Assembly (NCBI RefSeq): GCF_009936045.1
Contig: NZ_QWEQ01000011.1
Coordinates: forward strand, 103,726 to 167,725
DNA from: Emergencia sp. 1XD21-10
GTDB lineage: Bacteria; Bacillota; Clostridia; Peptostreptococcales; Anaerovoracaceae
Direction: 5' to 3'
Length of the DNA stretch: 64,000 nt
Shown piece after piece: positions 1 through 7,960 of the stretch; the stretch's first letter is position 1; each line of letters starts with the position of its first letter. The notes beneath the pieces were generated by a model. The model was not told the DNA's origin. It made no database searches and worked only from the letters and a program-made list of their open reading frames with translations. Both the position numbers and the translations under genes were made by a program.

Positions 1-798
1 ATATGAGCCAATCCCTTTCACCGGCACACGGTCTACAATATTTGCTACCTGACCGCCGATTCCGCCCAGGGTGCAGTCAAAGGTTTCAACGCCTGCTTCC
101 ATCGCCGCATAGTAGGACGCCATTCCCATTCCTCTCACATCGTGCACATGGAAAGAATGCATGGACGTATCCGGATAGGCTTTCATCACATGTGAAAAGT
201 AGTTATAAACCCTCTCCGGATCTGCAATGCCGTCAGGATCGGAGTGTTCAATCTCGTCAAATCCGATATCAAAGGCTCTGTCTACAAATTCATATGCCCT
301 TTCTATAGGGACTTCTCCCTGAATCGGACAGCCGAAAATGGTTCCGATATTCGCAAAGACTTTTTTAATTCCCAGGGAATGGAGAAATTTTACGTTCTTC
401 TCCGCCTCAAGGAAAAGCTCTTCATGGGTTCTGTTCATATTCTTTCTGGCATAAGCCTCGCTGGTCGCCAGCTGTCCGCAGAGAACTCTATCTATCTGAA
501 CACCTTCTTCAAGAGCCTGCGCAACTCGCTCGCAAGCCTTTGTATTCAGCGCAAGAACCGTGTACTCCACATCCTCACGGTGAGGAAGACATTTCAGAAC
601 TTCTAAAATGTCTTTGAATTGGGGCACGTACTTAATATGACTGAACGTGCCGATTTCAATCCGCTTAAAGCCGGCATTCATCAGTCTTTCCGCAATCCAA
701 AGCTTCGCCTCAGTTGGCACAAACAGCTCTTCATGCTGAAATCCGTCTCGAAGAGTTACATCAATTACATCAATCTGTTTTGGTAAATTCTTCTTCAC
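1..798 (-). CDS. HMG-CoA lyase-like DRE-TIM barrel protein, C-terminus cut by window edge
   Basis: The gene runs off the left edge and 266 codons are visible. The GTG start at 798 is chosen because GGAG lies 8 nt upstream, and the ATG just before it meets a stop after two codons. The N-terminus reads DVTLRDGFQHEE, the metal-binding opening of the HMG-CoA lyase/homocitrate synthase superfamily, and HVHD at residues 217-220 fits the second metal motif. Where true HMG-CoA lyases carry a catalytic Cys in a GLGGCP-type loop, this protein has LGGIGGQ (244-250), so it may cleave or condense another acyl compound. It is a cytosolic enzyme of unknown substrate. A sigma-54-type promoter precedes it and a sigma-54 activator gene lies upstream, so it is probably an inducible catabolic gene. 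Confidence 0.75.
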   Translation of the reverse strand, partial: MKKNLPKQIDVIDVTLRDGFQHEELFVPTEAKLWIAERLMNAGFKRIEIGTFSHIKYVPQFKDILEVLKCLPHREDVEYTVLALNTKACERVAQALEEGVQIDRVLCGQLATSEAYARKNMNRTHEELFLEAEKNVKFLHSLGIKKVFANIGTIFGCPIQGEVPIERAYEFVDRAFDIGFDEIEHSDPDGIADPERVYNYFSHVMKAYPDTSMHSFHVHDVRGMGMASYYAAMEAGVETFDCTLGGIGGQVANIVDRVPVKGIGSY

Positions 799-835
799 AC
801 TTTCATCTCCTTCAATTCCTTTTTACGATTACCTA

Positions 836-854
836 TCGCAAAGGGTATGCCAAC
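836..854 (-). promoter_or_regulatory. Sigma-54 (-24/-12) promoter of the HMG-CoA lyase-like gene
   Basis: On the minus strand the sequence reads TTGGCATACCCTTTGCGA. The GG (851-850) and GC (839-838) are separated by exactly 10 nt, the invariant spacing of sigma-54 promoters, and both blocks fit TGGCA and TTGC. The predicted transcription start is near 827, about 30 nt before the GTG start. The neighbouring upstream gene encodes a sigma-54-dependent activator, which supports the call. Confidence 0.8.
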
Positions 855-872
855 CGAGAATTCTAAAAAAAG

Positions 873-904
873 CACAACAAAAAACGCTTGAATTTCAAGC
901 GTTT
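873..904 (-). terminator. Hairpin after the sigma-54 activator gene; terminator or activator binding site
   Basis: AAACGCTTGAA and TTCAAGCGTTT form an 11-bp inverted repeat at 882-904, followed on the minus strand by TTTTTTG. This looks like a rho-independent terminator for the activator gene. The same dyad lies about 66 bp upstream of the predicted sigma-54 start site, so it could also be an enhancer-type activator site. The sequence alone cannot separate the two. Confidence 0.6.
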
Positions 905-955
905 CATTGATTTTACATATTTATTGCAGCTTGGTTCCATCCTGGAATATCTGTA

Positions 956-1001
956 AAAAAATATTTATTTATAAAAATATTTTTATAAATAAATATTTTT
1001 T
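956..1001. repeat. Perfect 46-bp A/T-only palindrome
   Basis: Bases 956-1001 are a perfect palindrome made only of A and T, centred between 978 and 979. The stop codon of the sigma-54 activator (969-971) and its last four codons lie inside the palindrome. As DNA it could extrude a cruciform; as RNA it would be a 3' hairpin. It is about 150 bp upstream of the predicted sigma-54 start site. Confidence 0.9.
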
Positions 1002-2407
1002 ATGGGATATGCCCAGCTTTTTTAAGCGATACTGCAGCTTTTGCGGCGAGATATCAAGGCGTGCTGCCACATCACTCAGTTTTTCTTCCTGCTCCATTAT
1101 CATCTCTATAATTTCTTTCTCATAGGCTTTAAGCATATCCTCTAAGCTGTGCTGACTGCCCGGCTCTATTTTTTGAATTCCCAGCGGTGCAGGTTTATGC
1201 TCCGGTATTTTTACCTTCTGTTCATCACTGATTGTTTTTACAAGCTGCATTCTTCGAAACAAAGGATTTACACTTTCCAAACTAATTTGCGCCTTCTTCT
1301 CAAGATTAAATGCGCTTTCGATGATGTTTTTCAGTTCCCGCACATTACCCGGCCAATCCCATTGAACAAAAACCTGCTCAGTTAAAGAACTGATACCCTT
1401 AATGCTCCGATTCATCTTTTCATTATAATAAGCGATAAAATGCTCCGCCAAAAGAAGAATATCCTCTGGTCGCTGTCGCAAAGGCGGAATTTCAATCTGG
1501 AGAACGCAAATGCGATAATACAAGTCCTCACGAATCCGCTTTTCTCTCAAAAGTTTTTCCAAAGGCTCGTTGGTAGCACAAATCAGCCTCACATTAAACG
1601 GAATATCTTTGCTGCCCCCGATTCGTCTCACTTTTTGTTCTTCAATTGCTTTCAAAAGTTTTGCCTGCATCCCTAAGTCGAGGGAATTGATTTCATCAAG
1701 AAACAGTGTGCCGCCGCTTGCCATTTCAAAAAGCCCTTCTCTGGACTCTGCCCCGGTAAAGCCGCCCTTTTCCGTTCCGAAAAACATACTTTCCAAAAGA
1801 TGTGGGGGAATCGCTGCACAGTTTTGTGCAATGAAATTCTTGGCTCTTCTCTTTCCCTCTGAATGGATTGATTCAGCAATCATCTCTTTCCCGGTGCCTG
1901 TTTCCCCGTAAATCATCACCGGAGAATCGCTGTTGCTGACTTCTAAAATCAACGCCTTGATTTCTTCCATTTTTTTATTCTGCGTAATAATATCGTCTGT
2001 TACATACAGCTTCTGCTTAATATACTCCGAAGTCTTTAAATTCTGCAAATAGAGAAGCTGCGCCACATTAGCAGCGCCTACAATCAAGCCATTTTCCACA
2101 ATCGGATAGGTACTGCCTCGAAGTACCATCAATGCTTCCACGTTAAGACCTGAGGCTCGTCTATGGACATTTTTCCCGTCTTAAGAGTCTGCAATACAGT
2201 GCTTGTCTCTTCAGATAATTCTTCATAAAAATCCGTCAGGTGTTCGCCTATAATCGACCTCTCCCACTCCGGAATGACAGAATTAGACATTCTTCCAAAC
2301 CATGTGCTGTATTCCACAATCCCATTCTTATTGACAATTAGAATACCATCATATTTGGTGTTATCAATCTGCATAATTTGATTCAGTTTGTTAATAAGTC
2401 CGCCCAT
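969..2407 (-). pseudogene. Sigma-54-dependent activator (PAS-AAA+-Fis HTH), frameshifted
   Basis: Two overlapping reading frames together make one RocR-like enhancer-binding protein of about 480 residues. The first frame (2407-2129) gives a PAS sensor (MGGLINKLNQIMQID to DEPQVLTWKH) and stops. The second (open from about 2141) continues with GSTYPIVENG, a AAA+ domain with Walker A GETGTGKE and Walker B GGTLFLDEIN, and a Fis-type C-terminal helix-turn-helix. The shift falls near 2130-2145. One base added or lost there would restore a normal protein, so this is either a real inactivating mutation or a sequencing error. The loop that contacts sigma-54 reads GGFTGA instead of the usual GAFTGA. 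The C-terminus runs into the A/T palindrome. It probably controls the HMG-CoA lyase-like gene downstream. Confidence 0.8.
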
Positions 2408-2953
2408 GAAGAAATCTTCTTTTTCAGCGATTTACGTACCTAACGTTGATATTAGTATACCATGAGTAGAAGCCTATTTCCAATAAGGAATTTTGCTGGA
2501 TACTTATTCTTCCATCTCTAAATTCAGGCGCTGTAAAATATCTCTAATAATGCCTTCGTCCTGAATAAAATTGATATCAAAACATTTTGCTGTAGCTCCA
2601 CGTTGCTAATTTCCTCAAATAAATAAGCATTGCTTGTAATAAATCGCCGCATTTCTACAAAGCACGTATAATACCAATGCTTGCCAGCATCGCCTCACAA
2701 CGATTTTGCCTTTTAAATTACAATCATACGATTAGCACATCTTGACGAAGTTTCCAGTAGTTTTGGTTATATTTTCTCAAAAAAATTTTACATTTTTTTA
2801 TAAAAACCAATTTGACCCATTATTTTTCAACGATAACTATTTCATATTTCCATAAAATTTCTAACCGTTTTTATCTTCTCCTACTGGACAAACCGCCCTG
2901 TCTATGGTAAAATTTAGAAAATCATGTAAAATTAAAGAAAGGACAAGATTGCA
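2408..2953. other. Long intergenic stretch with possible decayed coding DNA
   Basis: There is no intact gene. On the minus strand, 2690-2504 contains two short frames that read RRFITSNAYLFEEISNVELQ and, after a shift, FDINFIQDEGIIRDILQRLN before a stop. This resembles the linker after ORF6N/KilA-N domains of phage antirepressor-like proteins, but the match is from memory and weak. At 2763-2810, TTGGTT and AACCAA enclose an A/T-rich core similar in style to the module islands described elsewhere in the window. The right part should hold the promoter of the secreted protein gene at 2954. Confidence 0.35.
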
Positions 2954-3634
2954 ATGAAAAAGAAAGTATTTCGTTTAATTGGACTGCTTTTAATCGTTAT
3001 GATGGCAACCACATCACTGTCCTTTGCCGCCACGTCCAAGCAGACTCCAATCACCAAGCCTACCGTCACCGTAAAGAACATAGACGACAATTACCTGAAA
3101 GTTTCATGGAGCAAACGCACCAAGGCAGTCAAATACAATGTTTACCGCGCCACGTCCAAGAGCGGCACTTATAAAAAAATCGCTACTACTACCAGAACCT
3201 ACTACAACGACAAAACCGTTGATAATAACAAGACCTACTACTATAAGGTTAAAGCACTCGGTAAGTCTTCCAAATATAACAGCAAAATGAGCATCCCTAA
3301 GTCCGGCAAAATCAGTTTCGCTGGAGAAATCCGGGTATCGAAAGAATACTTTAACCTGACGCCGGAAAATCCGTCCTTTAAGATTTATGTCAAAGGAATT
3401 AATACTGAGGACGATTTAACCTTAGCTTATGACGATTACTATATCGAACTAGAAATTGAGGATGCCAATGACACAGGCTGGTATCCGATCACCGTAACCT
3501 GTCTGCTTGCGCCAGAGGATTATTATTCCGGAGAGGAAACAGAAATCGAACTCTACTTTGAAAAGCACGAACGTCTTTATAAGAAAATCGTTACTGTTTA
3601 CTTCTTCGAAAATGAAGGCGAACTCGCCGCATAA
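2954..3634 (+). CDS. Secreted protein with one fibronectin type III-like domain
   Basis: The product has 226 residues. Residues 1-26 form a Sec signal peptide (two Lys pairs, hydrophobic core, SFAA). Residues about 34-100 read like a clostridial FN3 domain: KVSWSKRTKAVKYNVYRATS, YKKIATTTRTYYNDKTV and TYYYKVKALG. The rest is acidic and unrecognised. AAAGGA precedes the ATG. No sortase motif, membrane anchor or catalytic motif is visible, so it is probably released or loosely bound to the wall, perhaps as an adhesin or binding module. A second protein of the same plan lies at 62868-63587 with little similarity outside the FN3-like part. The gene stands alone and ends in a hairpin shared with the convergent Fic gene. 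Confidence 0.7.
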   Translation: MKKKVFRLIGLLLIVMMATTSLSFAATSKQTPITKPTVTVKNIDDNYLKVSWSKRTKAVKYNVYRATSKSGTYKKIATTTRTYYNDKTVDNNKTYYYKVKALGKSSKYNSKMSIPKSGKISFAGEIRVSKEYFNLTPENPSFKIYVKGINTEDDLTLAYDDYYIELEIEDANDTGWYPITVTCLLAPEDYYSGEETEIELYFEKHERLYKKIVTVYFFENEGELAA

Positions 3635-3654
3635 ACATATGAATGACAACATTA

Positions 3655-3694
3655 AAAGGGACCGGCTCAAGATGAGTCAGTCCCTTTCTATTAC
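3655..3694. terminator. Bidirectional terminator between secreted protein gene and Fic gene
   Basis: AAAGGGAC and GTCCCTTT pair at the base, with an inner stem GGCTC/GAGTC around a small loop. A T-rich tract follows on the plus strand and A-rich DNA precedes it, so it can serve both converging genes. Confidence 0.8.
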
Positions 3695-3695
3695 T

Positions 3696-4922
3696 TTAGC
3701 TGCGCAGAAATTCTAAAAGTGACGCAGGTTCTAATTTATAAACCAGCTTGCGTCCCTCTTTTTCGATAGCGATAGGTACACCAGAGTTGATCAAATCCAT
3801 AACATATGAGTGCGCAGCAGATACCCCAACCCGCAAAAGTCCGGCAAGCTGGCTTTTACCTAAAGGCTCGTTGGAAAAGATTGCATTCTGTATCAAAAAC
3901 CATAAAACATCAATGGTTCTTCTGCGCTCGTTTTCATTACATCCGTCATATTTTATTTTCAGCGCTTTCCTATATGCATTCAGCATATCTCTTCCCTCTT
4001 CCAGCTTCTCTATGAGCGAATCAATTGACCTTTCTACAACTTCAGAAAAATAGATGAGAAAATAGGTCAGTTCTCCTCTGTTCAGCCCATTGTTACAAAT
4101 ATCAAAAGCTTTATAATACTCGCTTTTGTTCTCCTTAATAGTGTAGGCAAGGCGAAGAGCAGTCAGCGTGTTGAACTCTTTTTTCAAAAGATAACTGCTC
4201 AGGAATCTGCTCAATCTTCCGTTTCCGTCATAAAATGGATGCACGTAGCCAATCATGTAATGCAAAATAGCAACCTTATGAAGGTTCAGAATGTCCTGCC
4301 GCTTAAAAAGCGCCAGCGTCTGATCTATATATTCGATGATTTTCTGTTCTGGATAGACGCCTTTGTGTTTTACCTGCTGCGTACCAGAGATAACTTCCGC
4401 CAAATCTTTTCTGAAAATCTCTCCGTCCGGCCAGTTTGGCTTCTCAATCTCAGCAAGAACAATTTCGTCATACAGATTCCGAACATCCTGACTCGTCTCC
4501 AGGGCAATTTCATAAGGTGCACTCCCATTCTCCAGGAACATGTATTTTTCAACGAGTCCGGCGAACCGTCCTTTCTTGGGTGCATGCTCATCTGTCTCCA
4601 TGACGCTGATAATTTCTTTGCGCGTACTTCTTATTCCTTCGATATCGTTAGTAATGATAATTTCATCGATCAGGCAGTTTCTCTCGTAAAACTTATATGC
4701 GACCCCAGGAAGCACAGCGCAGAGCTTTTCAAGCTGCGCAAATTTTTTATAAAGGCGTGCCATCTGCAACGCAAATTCCGGGTGATTCACATAAAAGGCC
4801 TCATAGTCACCAATCTGAAAACCCAGAGAAATCGTATCCGCTCGATTTTTTCGTGCAGCAAATTCAGTCTCAAAAATATCTTTATTTTTATAATAAATCT
4901 TACTCAGAAGTTCATAACCCAT
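3696..4922 (-). CDS. Fic-family protein (AMP-transfer type) with built-in inhibitory motif
   Basis: The product has 408 residues when started at 4922, chosen because AAAGGACG lies in front; an upstream ATG at 4964 lacks a ribosome site. The Fic catalytic motif HPFYDGNGRLSR is at 228-239 with every key residue (His, Asp, Gly-Asn-Gly, Arg). Upstream, TNDIEG (91-96) matches the (S/T)xxxE(G/N) inhibitory helix, so activity should be self-restrained by the Glu (class II). The C-terminal 80 residues look like a winged helix (ALLRVGVSAAHSYVMDLINSG), common in this subfamily. Such proteins move AMP, or another nucleotide part, onto Ser, Thr or Tyr of a target protein. The target is unknown. No partner gene is adjacent, in agreement with the inhibitory helix lying in the same chain. 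Confidence 0.9.
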   Translation of the reverse strand: MGYELLSKIYYKNKDIFETEFAARKNRADTISLGFQIGDYEAFYVNHPEFALQMARLYKKFAQLEKLCAVLPGVAYKFYERNCLIDEIIITNDIEGIRSTRKEIISVMETDEHAPKKGRFAGLVEKYMFLENGSAPYEIALETSQDVRNLYDEIVLAEIEKPNWPDGEIFRKDLAEVISGTQQVKHKGVYPEQKIIEYIDQTLALFKRQDILNLHKVAILHYMIGYVHPFYDGNGRLSRFLSSYLLKKEFNTLTALRLAYTIKENKSEYYKAFDICNNGLNRGELTYFLIYFSEVVERSIDSLIEKLEEGRDMLNAYRKALKIKYDGCNENERRRTIDVLWFLIQNAIFSNEPLGKSQLAGLLRVGVSAAHSYVMDLINSGVPIAIEKEGRKLVYKLEPASLLEFLRS

Positions 4923-5052
4923 AAAAATACGTCCTTTCAGATAGTTTTTACTATATTTTATCATCTAACTATCAAAAAATCAATATTTTCGAGAGTTAAT
5001 TTTATTATATGCGATTTTCCTGAAACATATTCTTCTTTTTGAGACTTTTCGC

Positions 5053-5949
5053 TTACGCTTTCCGCACTCTCCCCAGCACCACATATACGCCAATGAGAAT
5101 CACCACAGCGCCGCCAAGCACCAGATACATCGCAGGCTCTGTGACCTCGTGTCCGCAAAATTCAAGATTACTGTCAAAAGCGCCGCGCAAACCGTCCACC
5201 GCCTGAGAGGGCAGCACCTCCTCCATGGCTTCATATGTGCCGCGCATCAGGTGGCTGTGCAAAAGCGCAGTGCCATAAGTGCCGGGCAGAAATGAAATAA
5301 ATTTTTGAATGCCTTCTGAAAACTGAGAAACCGGCATATAGGCGCCACAAATAAATCCGTATCCTGCACTGACGATTGTGCCGACCGCAGACATCTGACC
5401 CTGCGTTGAAAGAAAGTGGTTAATCACTGACGAAAGCGCCGTGCCAAACATGGTCAACAGCACCACATCCAGACAAGTCAAAAGCACATCTTCCCCTGAC
5501 AAATACCATCCCAAACTCCTCAGATAAACAAGGCACGCGCCCAGCGCCACAACGCATATGATCAGCGTAGAGATTGCCGTGGAAATATAATATCCCATAG
5601 CAAGAGTGCCGTGACCAACCGGCGCCATGGTCAAATCGATCCTTGCACCCGTCACCTTATCCTGTACCATCAGCATGTTAGCACAAAAAGCCACAGTCAC
5701 ACAGCAAACCGCTAGAAGGGAGGAAAAAAGCCAGCCGCCAACAAATCCCTCGACCAAACTGCTATCCAGCTCTGTAACTCCAGGAATATCAGCAACAGTC
5801 GCATCCAGACTATCCCGGTACACATTGCCCAAAAACGTTACAAATAGCACCAGCAAAATCAGCGGTGTAATCAGCGATGTGAAGAACATTCCCTTATCCT
5901 TAAAAAACAACTTTGTGTTTCGCCACACTAGCGCATTTAATCCCTTCAT
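5053..5949 (-). CDS. ABC-2 type exporter permease
   Basis: The 298-residue membrane protein has about six hydrophobic segments (for example LITPLILLVLFVTFLG, LFSSLLAVCCVTVAFCANML and YLVLGGAVVILIGVYVVLG). The layout is that of ABC-2 permeases of the DrrB/NodJ type, with a large outside loop after the first segment. Its start overlaps the stop of the ATPase gene (ATGA, 5946-5949), so the two are translationally coupled. Together they should form an exporter of a drug, lipid or antimicrobial compound. Substrate is unknown. The LytTR regulator at the head of the same operon suggests control by a signal or by cell-envelope stress. Confidence 0.85.
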   Translation of the reverse strand: MKGLNALVWRNTKLFFKDKGMFFTSLITPLILLVLFVTFLGNVYRDSLDATVADIPGVTELDSSLVEGFVGGWLFSSLLAVCCVTVAFCANMLMVQDKVTGARIDLTMAPVGHGTLAMGYYISTAISTLIICVVALGACLVYLRSLGWYLSGEDVLLTCLDVVLLTMFGTALSSVINHFLSTQGQMSAVGTIVSAGYGFICGAYMPVSQFSEGIQKFISFLPGTYGTALLHSHLMRGTYEAMEEVLPSQAVDGLRGAFDSNLEFCGHEVTEPAMYLVLGGAVVILIGVYVVLGRVRKA

Positions 5950-6860
5950 TTTTCTTCCCCTCCTTGTAGAGCCTTGCCCGTTACCGCAAGAAATACATCA
6001 TCCATTTTTCCCTTCGTAATCTCATAATCCGTAAAAAGCTTCGGCTTCGCTACAATAAAACTCGTTGCCGCCGCTGTATCCGCAACCGTCAGCCGGTAGC
6101 CACCAGGTACTTTTTCATACGGCACACCAAAACCTGCTGCTTGCTCCTCTGAGATACCATACATGATAATAAAGTCACCTGTATAAGCGTTCTTCAGTGC
6201 AAGTGGCGTTCCCTCCGCAGCAATTTTTCCGCTGTCCAAAATCACCACATAATCCGCCTCTGCCGCTTCCTCCATGTAGTGGGTTGTCAGAAATACCGTC
6301 ATGTTCTCTTTGCGGCGAAGTTCGCGCACCACATCCCAAAGAAGCCTTCTCGTCTGTGGATCAAGACCCGTCGTCGGCTCATCCAGCACCAGAATGCCAG
6401 GCTTATGTAAAAGCGCCCTGGCGATATCAATGCGCCGTCTCTGACCACCCGAAAGCTTTCCCACGGTTCTCTTCAGCAGATCGCCGAAATCCAGCAGCTC
6501 TGCAAGCTCTGCGAGTCTTTCCTCAAAGGCTTTTCCGCAAATACCGTAAAGCGCTGCTCTGCTTTTCAGATTGTCGCGCACAGAAAGCGCTTTATCCAGC
6601 ACCGAATTCTGAAACACTACGCCCAGCTCCCGCTTTACAGCACTCATACTTTCATCGGTATTTTTGCCATCGACAAGTACCGTTCCGGCGTCTTTCGAAA
6701 GCTGACCGCAAATAATGGAAATCGTCGTGCTCTTGCCTGCACCGTTGACACCCAGAAAAGCGAACAACTCTCCCTCTTTCACGTGAAAGCTCAAATCCTG
6801 TACCGCCTTCACATCACCAAAGCTTTTGCTCAGATGTTCGATCTCAATGATATGCTTCAT
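5946..6860 (-). CDS. ABC exporter ATP-binding protein
   Basis: The 304-residue protein has Walker A GVNGAGKST (about 38-46), ABC signature LSGGQRRR, Walker B ILVLDEPTTGLDP and the switch His in TTHYMEEA. The C-terminal part (about 220-304) is the accessory region typical of drug-exporter ATPases of the DrrA/CcmA type. It energises the permease encoded immediately downstream, with ATGA overlap. The upstream DUF3021 gene overlaps its start by 17 nt, so all four genes (LytTR, DUF3021, ATPase, permease) form one transcript. Confidence 0.92.
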   Translation of the reverse strand: MKHIIEIEHLSKSFGDVKAVQDLSFHVKEGELFAFLGVNGAGKSTTISIICGQLSKDAGTVLVDGKNTDESMSAVKRELGVVFQNSVLDKALSVRDNLKSRAALYGICGKAFEERLAELAELLDFGDLLKRTVGKLSGGQRRRIDIARALLHKPGILVLDEPTTGLDPQTRRLLWDVVRELRRKENMTVFLTTHYMEEAAEADYVVILDSGKIAAEGTPLALKNAYTGDFIIMYGISEEQAAGFGVPYEKVPGGYRLTVADTAAATSFIVAKPKLFTDYEITKGKMDDVFLAVTGKALQGGEEK

Positions 6861-7290
6861 CTCTTTCCCTCGTTTCCTTTAATTCTTTATTGATTGTATC
6901 TGCAATTTTTTGATCGCCCAAATAGGTCAGCCACCGTACCAAACCATCAATAACTAACACTGTGATAAAAAAGAGAACCCCTCCAATCAAATCCTCATAC
7001 ATATTAATGATTCTGCCCGCCGTCATCAAAACCGCTAAAAGCAAAATCGTATGTGCAATAGTGCGATTCTTCCATTGTTTCGTGCTCAGTTCTTCTCCGC
7101 TGTAGTAAACAGCGCCCGGCAAAATTGCAAAAATGGAAAAAATTCCACAATGCCAAAGATAATCAATTTCCAGCATCATAATCGGCGGCGTATTAACAAA
7201 TTTACAGAAAAATAAGGTCGCCGCCATGGTGCATGTATAACATATGAAAAATTGCAGCAGCATCATTCGCACTAATTCTCGCATATTCAT
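6844..7290 (-). CDS. DUF3021 family membrane protein
   Basis: The 148-residue protein has four predicted membrane helices: LLQFFICYTCTMAATLFF, YLWHCGIFSIFAILPGAVYY, HTILLLAVLMTAGRIINMY and GVLFFITVLVIDGLVRWL. This is the DUF3021 pattern. Such genes almost always sit directly after a LytTR-type regulator, as here (13 nt gap), and may act as a membrane partner that restrains or informs the regulator. Molecular function is not established. Its end overlaps the start of the ABC ATPase gene. Confidence 0.8.
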   Translation of the reverse strand: MNMRELVRMMLLQFFICYTCTMAATLFFCKFVNTPPIMMLEIDYLWHCGIFSIFAILPGAVYYSGEELSTKQWKNRTIAHTILLLAVLMTAGRIINMYEDLIGGVLFFITVLVIDGLVRWLTYLGDQKIADTINKELKETRERDEAYH

Positions 7291-7303
7291 ATCTATCGTC
7301 CTC

Positions 7304-7741
7304 CTATAGTCCCATTTTCTTTTTCAAAGCATTGACATACTGCCTTGAAACGATAACCTTTTCGCCGTTCAGCAGTGTCACTTCAAACCGTCCCGAAAGG
7401 GACGGCTTAATAAAGTCAATTTTATCCCCATTGAGTACCATGGATTTGGATGTTCTCAAAAATTTAGTTTCAGCGCTCAGCCTTTCGAACTCATAAAGCC
7501 TTAATTTACTTTCAAAGACGCAGTCTTTACAATATAGAAAGGACTTTCCGTCCACAACTTCAAAATAGTATACCTCATCAAAAGAAAGGCGATGAATTTC
7601 CCCATTGCGATAAGCTGTAAGACCGGACTGTAAATTTTCTATCTGATGCACCAGTCTCTGCAAATCATCGCTGACCTCATAACATCGGAGGATAATTTCT
7701 TCTTCCTGCCCTTTTGCTATTTGTTCTACCCTGATTCTCAC
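7304..7741 (-). CDS. LytTR-type DNA-binding regulator
   Basis: The 145-residue protein has a GTG start preceded by GGAGG at 6 nt. Residues about 45-143 form a LytTR domain (LSFDEVYYFEVVDGKSFLYC, FLRTSKSMVLNGDKIDFIKPSLSGRF and the ending VIVSRQYVNALKKK). The N-terminal 40 residues are a short helical part without a receiver domain, so phosphorelay is unlikely. It is the first gene of the LytTR-DUF3021-ABC operon and probably regulates it. The divergent upstream region is shared with a COG1373 ATPase gene. Confidence 0.88.
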   Translation of the reverse strand: MRIRVEQIAKGQEEEIILRCYEVSDDLQRLVHQIENLQSGLTAYRNGEIHRLSFDEVYYFEVVDGKSFLYCKDCVFESKLRLYEFERLSAETKFLRTSKSMVLNGDKIDFIKPSLSGRFEVTLLNGEKVIVSRQYVNALKKKMGL

Positions 7742-7828
7742 ATTCCACCTCCTGCACCAATCCTATCACATCCCTAAAAAGAAGTAAACAACGCAGCAAT
7801 AAGCTGTAGAAAATCCGCCTTAAGTGGT

Positions 7829-7910
7829 AATACGCTCATAAAAATGCGAAAAATGTCGAAAATACGCTCATGAAAATGTGATTTTCATAAAAAATACGCT
7901 CATGAAAGTG
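7829..7910 (+). repeat. Three 18-bp iterons at exact 32-bp spacing upstream of a COG1373 gene
   Basis: AATACGCTCATRAAARTG occurs at 7829, 7861 and 7893, each 32 bp after the last (about three helical turns). The 14 bp between copies are not conserved. The last copy ends exactly where the -35 box of the ATPase promoter begins (7911). The array is therefore placed to bind several copies of a regulator on one face of the helix. Confidence 0.85.
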
Positions 7911-7939
7911 TTGTTCTTTTCTTAACATCGTGTTACACT
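7911..7939 (+). promoter_or_regulatory. Promoter of the COG1373 ATPase gene at 7961
   Basis: TTGTTC at 7911-7916 and TACACT at 7934-7939 are spaced 17 nt apart. GAAAGGAAAA lies just before the ATG. The weak -35 box next to the iterons would fit an activated or tightly regulated promoter. Confidence 0.55.
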
Positions 7940-7960
7940 ATACCTGAAAGGAAAATTATC

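Noticed and set aside
2129..2141. Programmed ribosomal frameshift in the sigma-54 activator
   Set aside because: No slippery heptamer or downstream structure was evident at the junction, and such regulators are not known to use frameshifting. A mutation or sequencing error is simpler.
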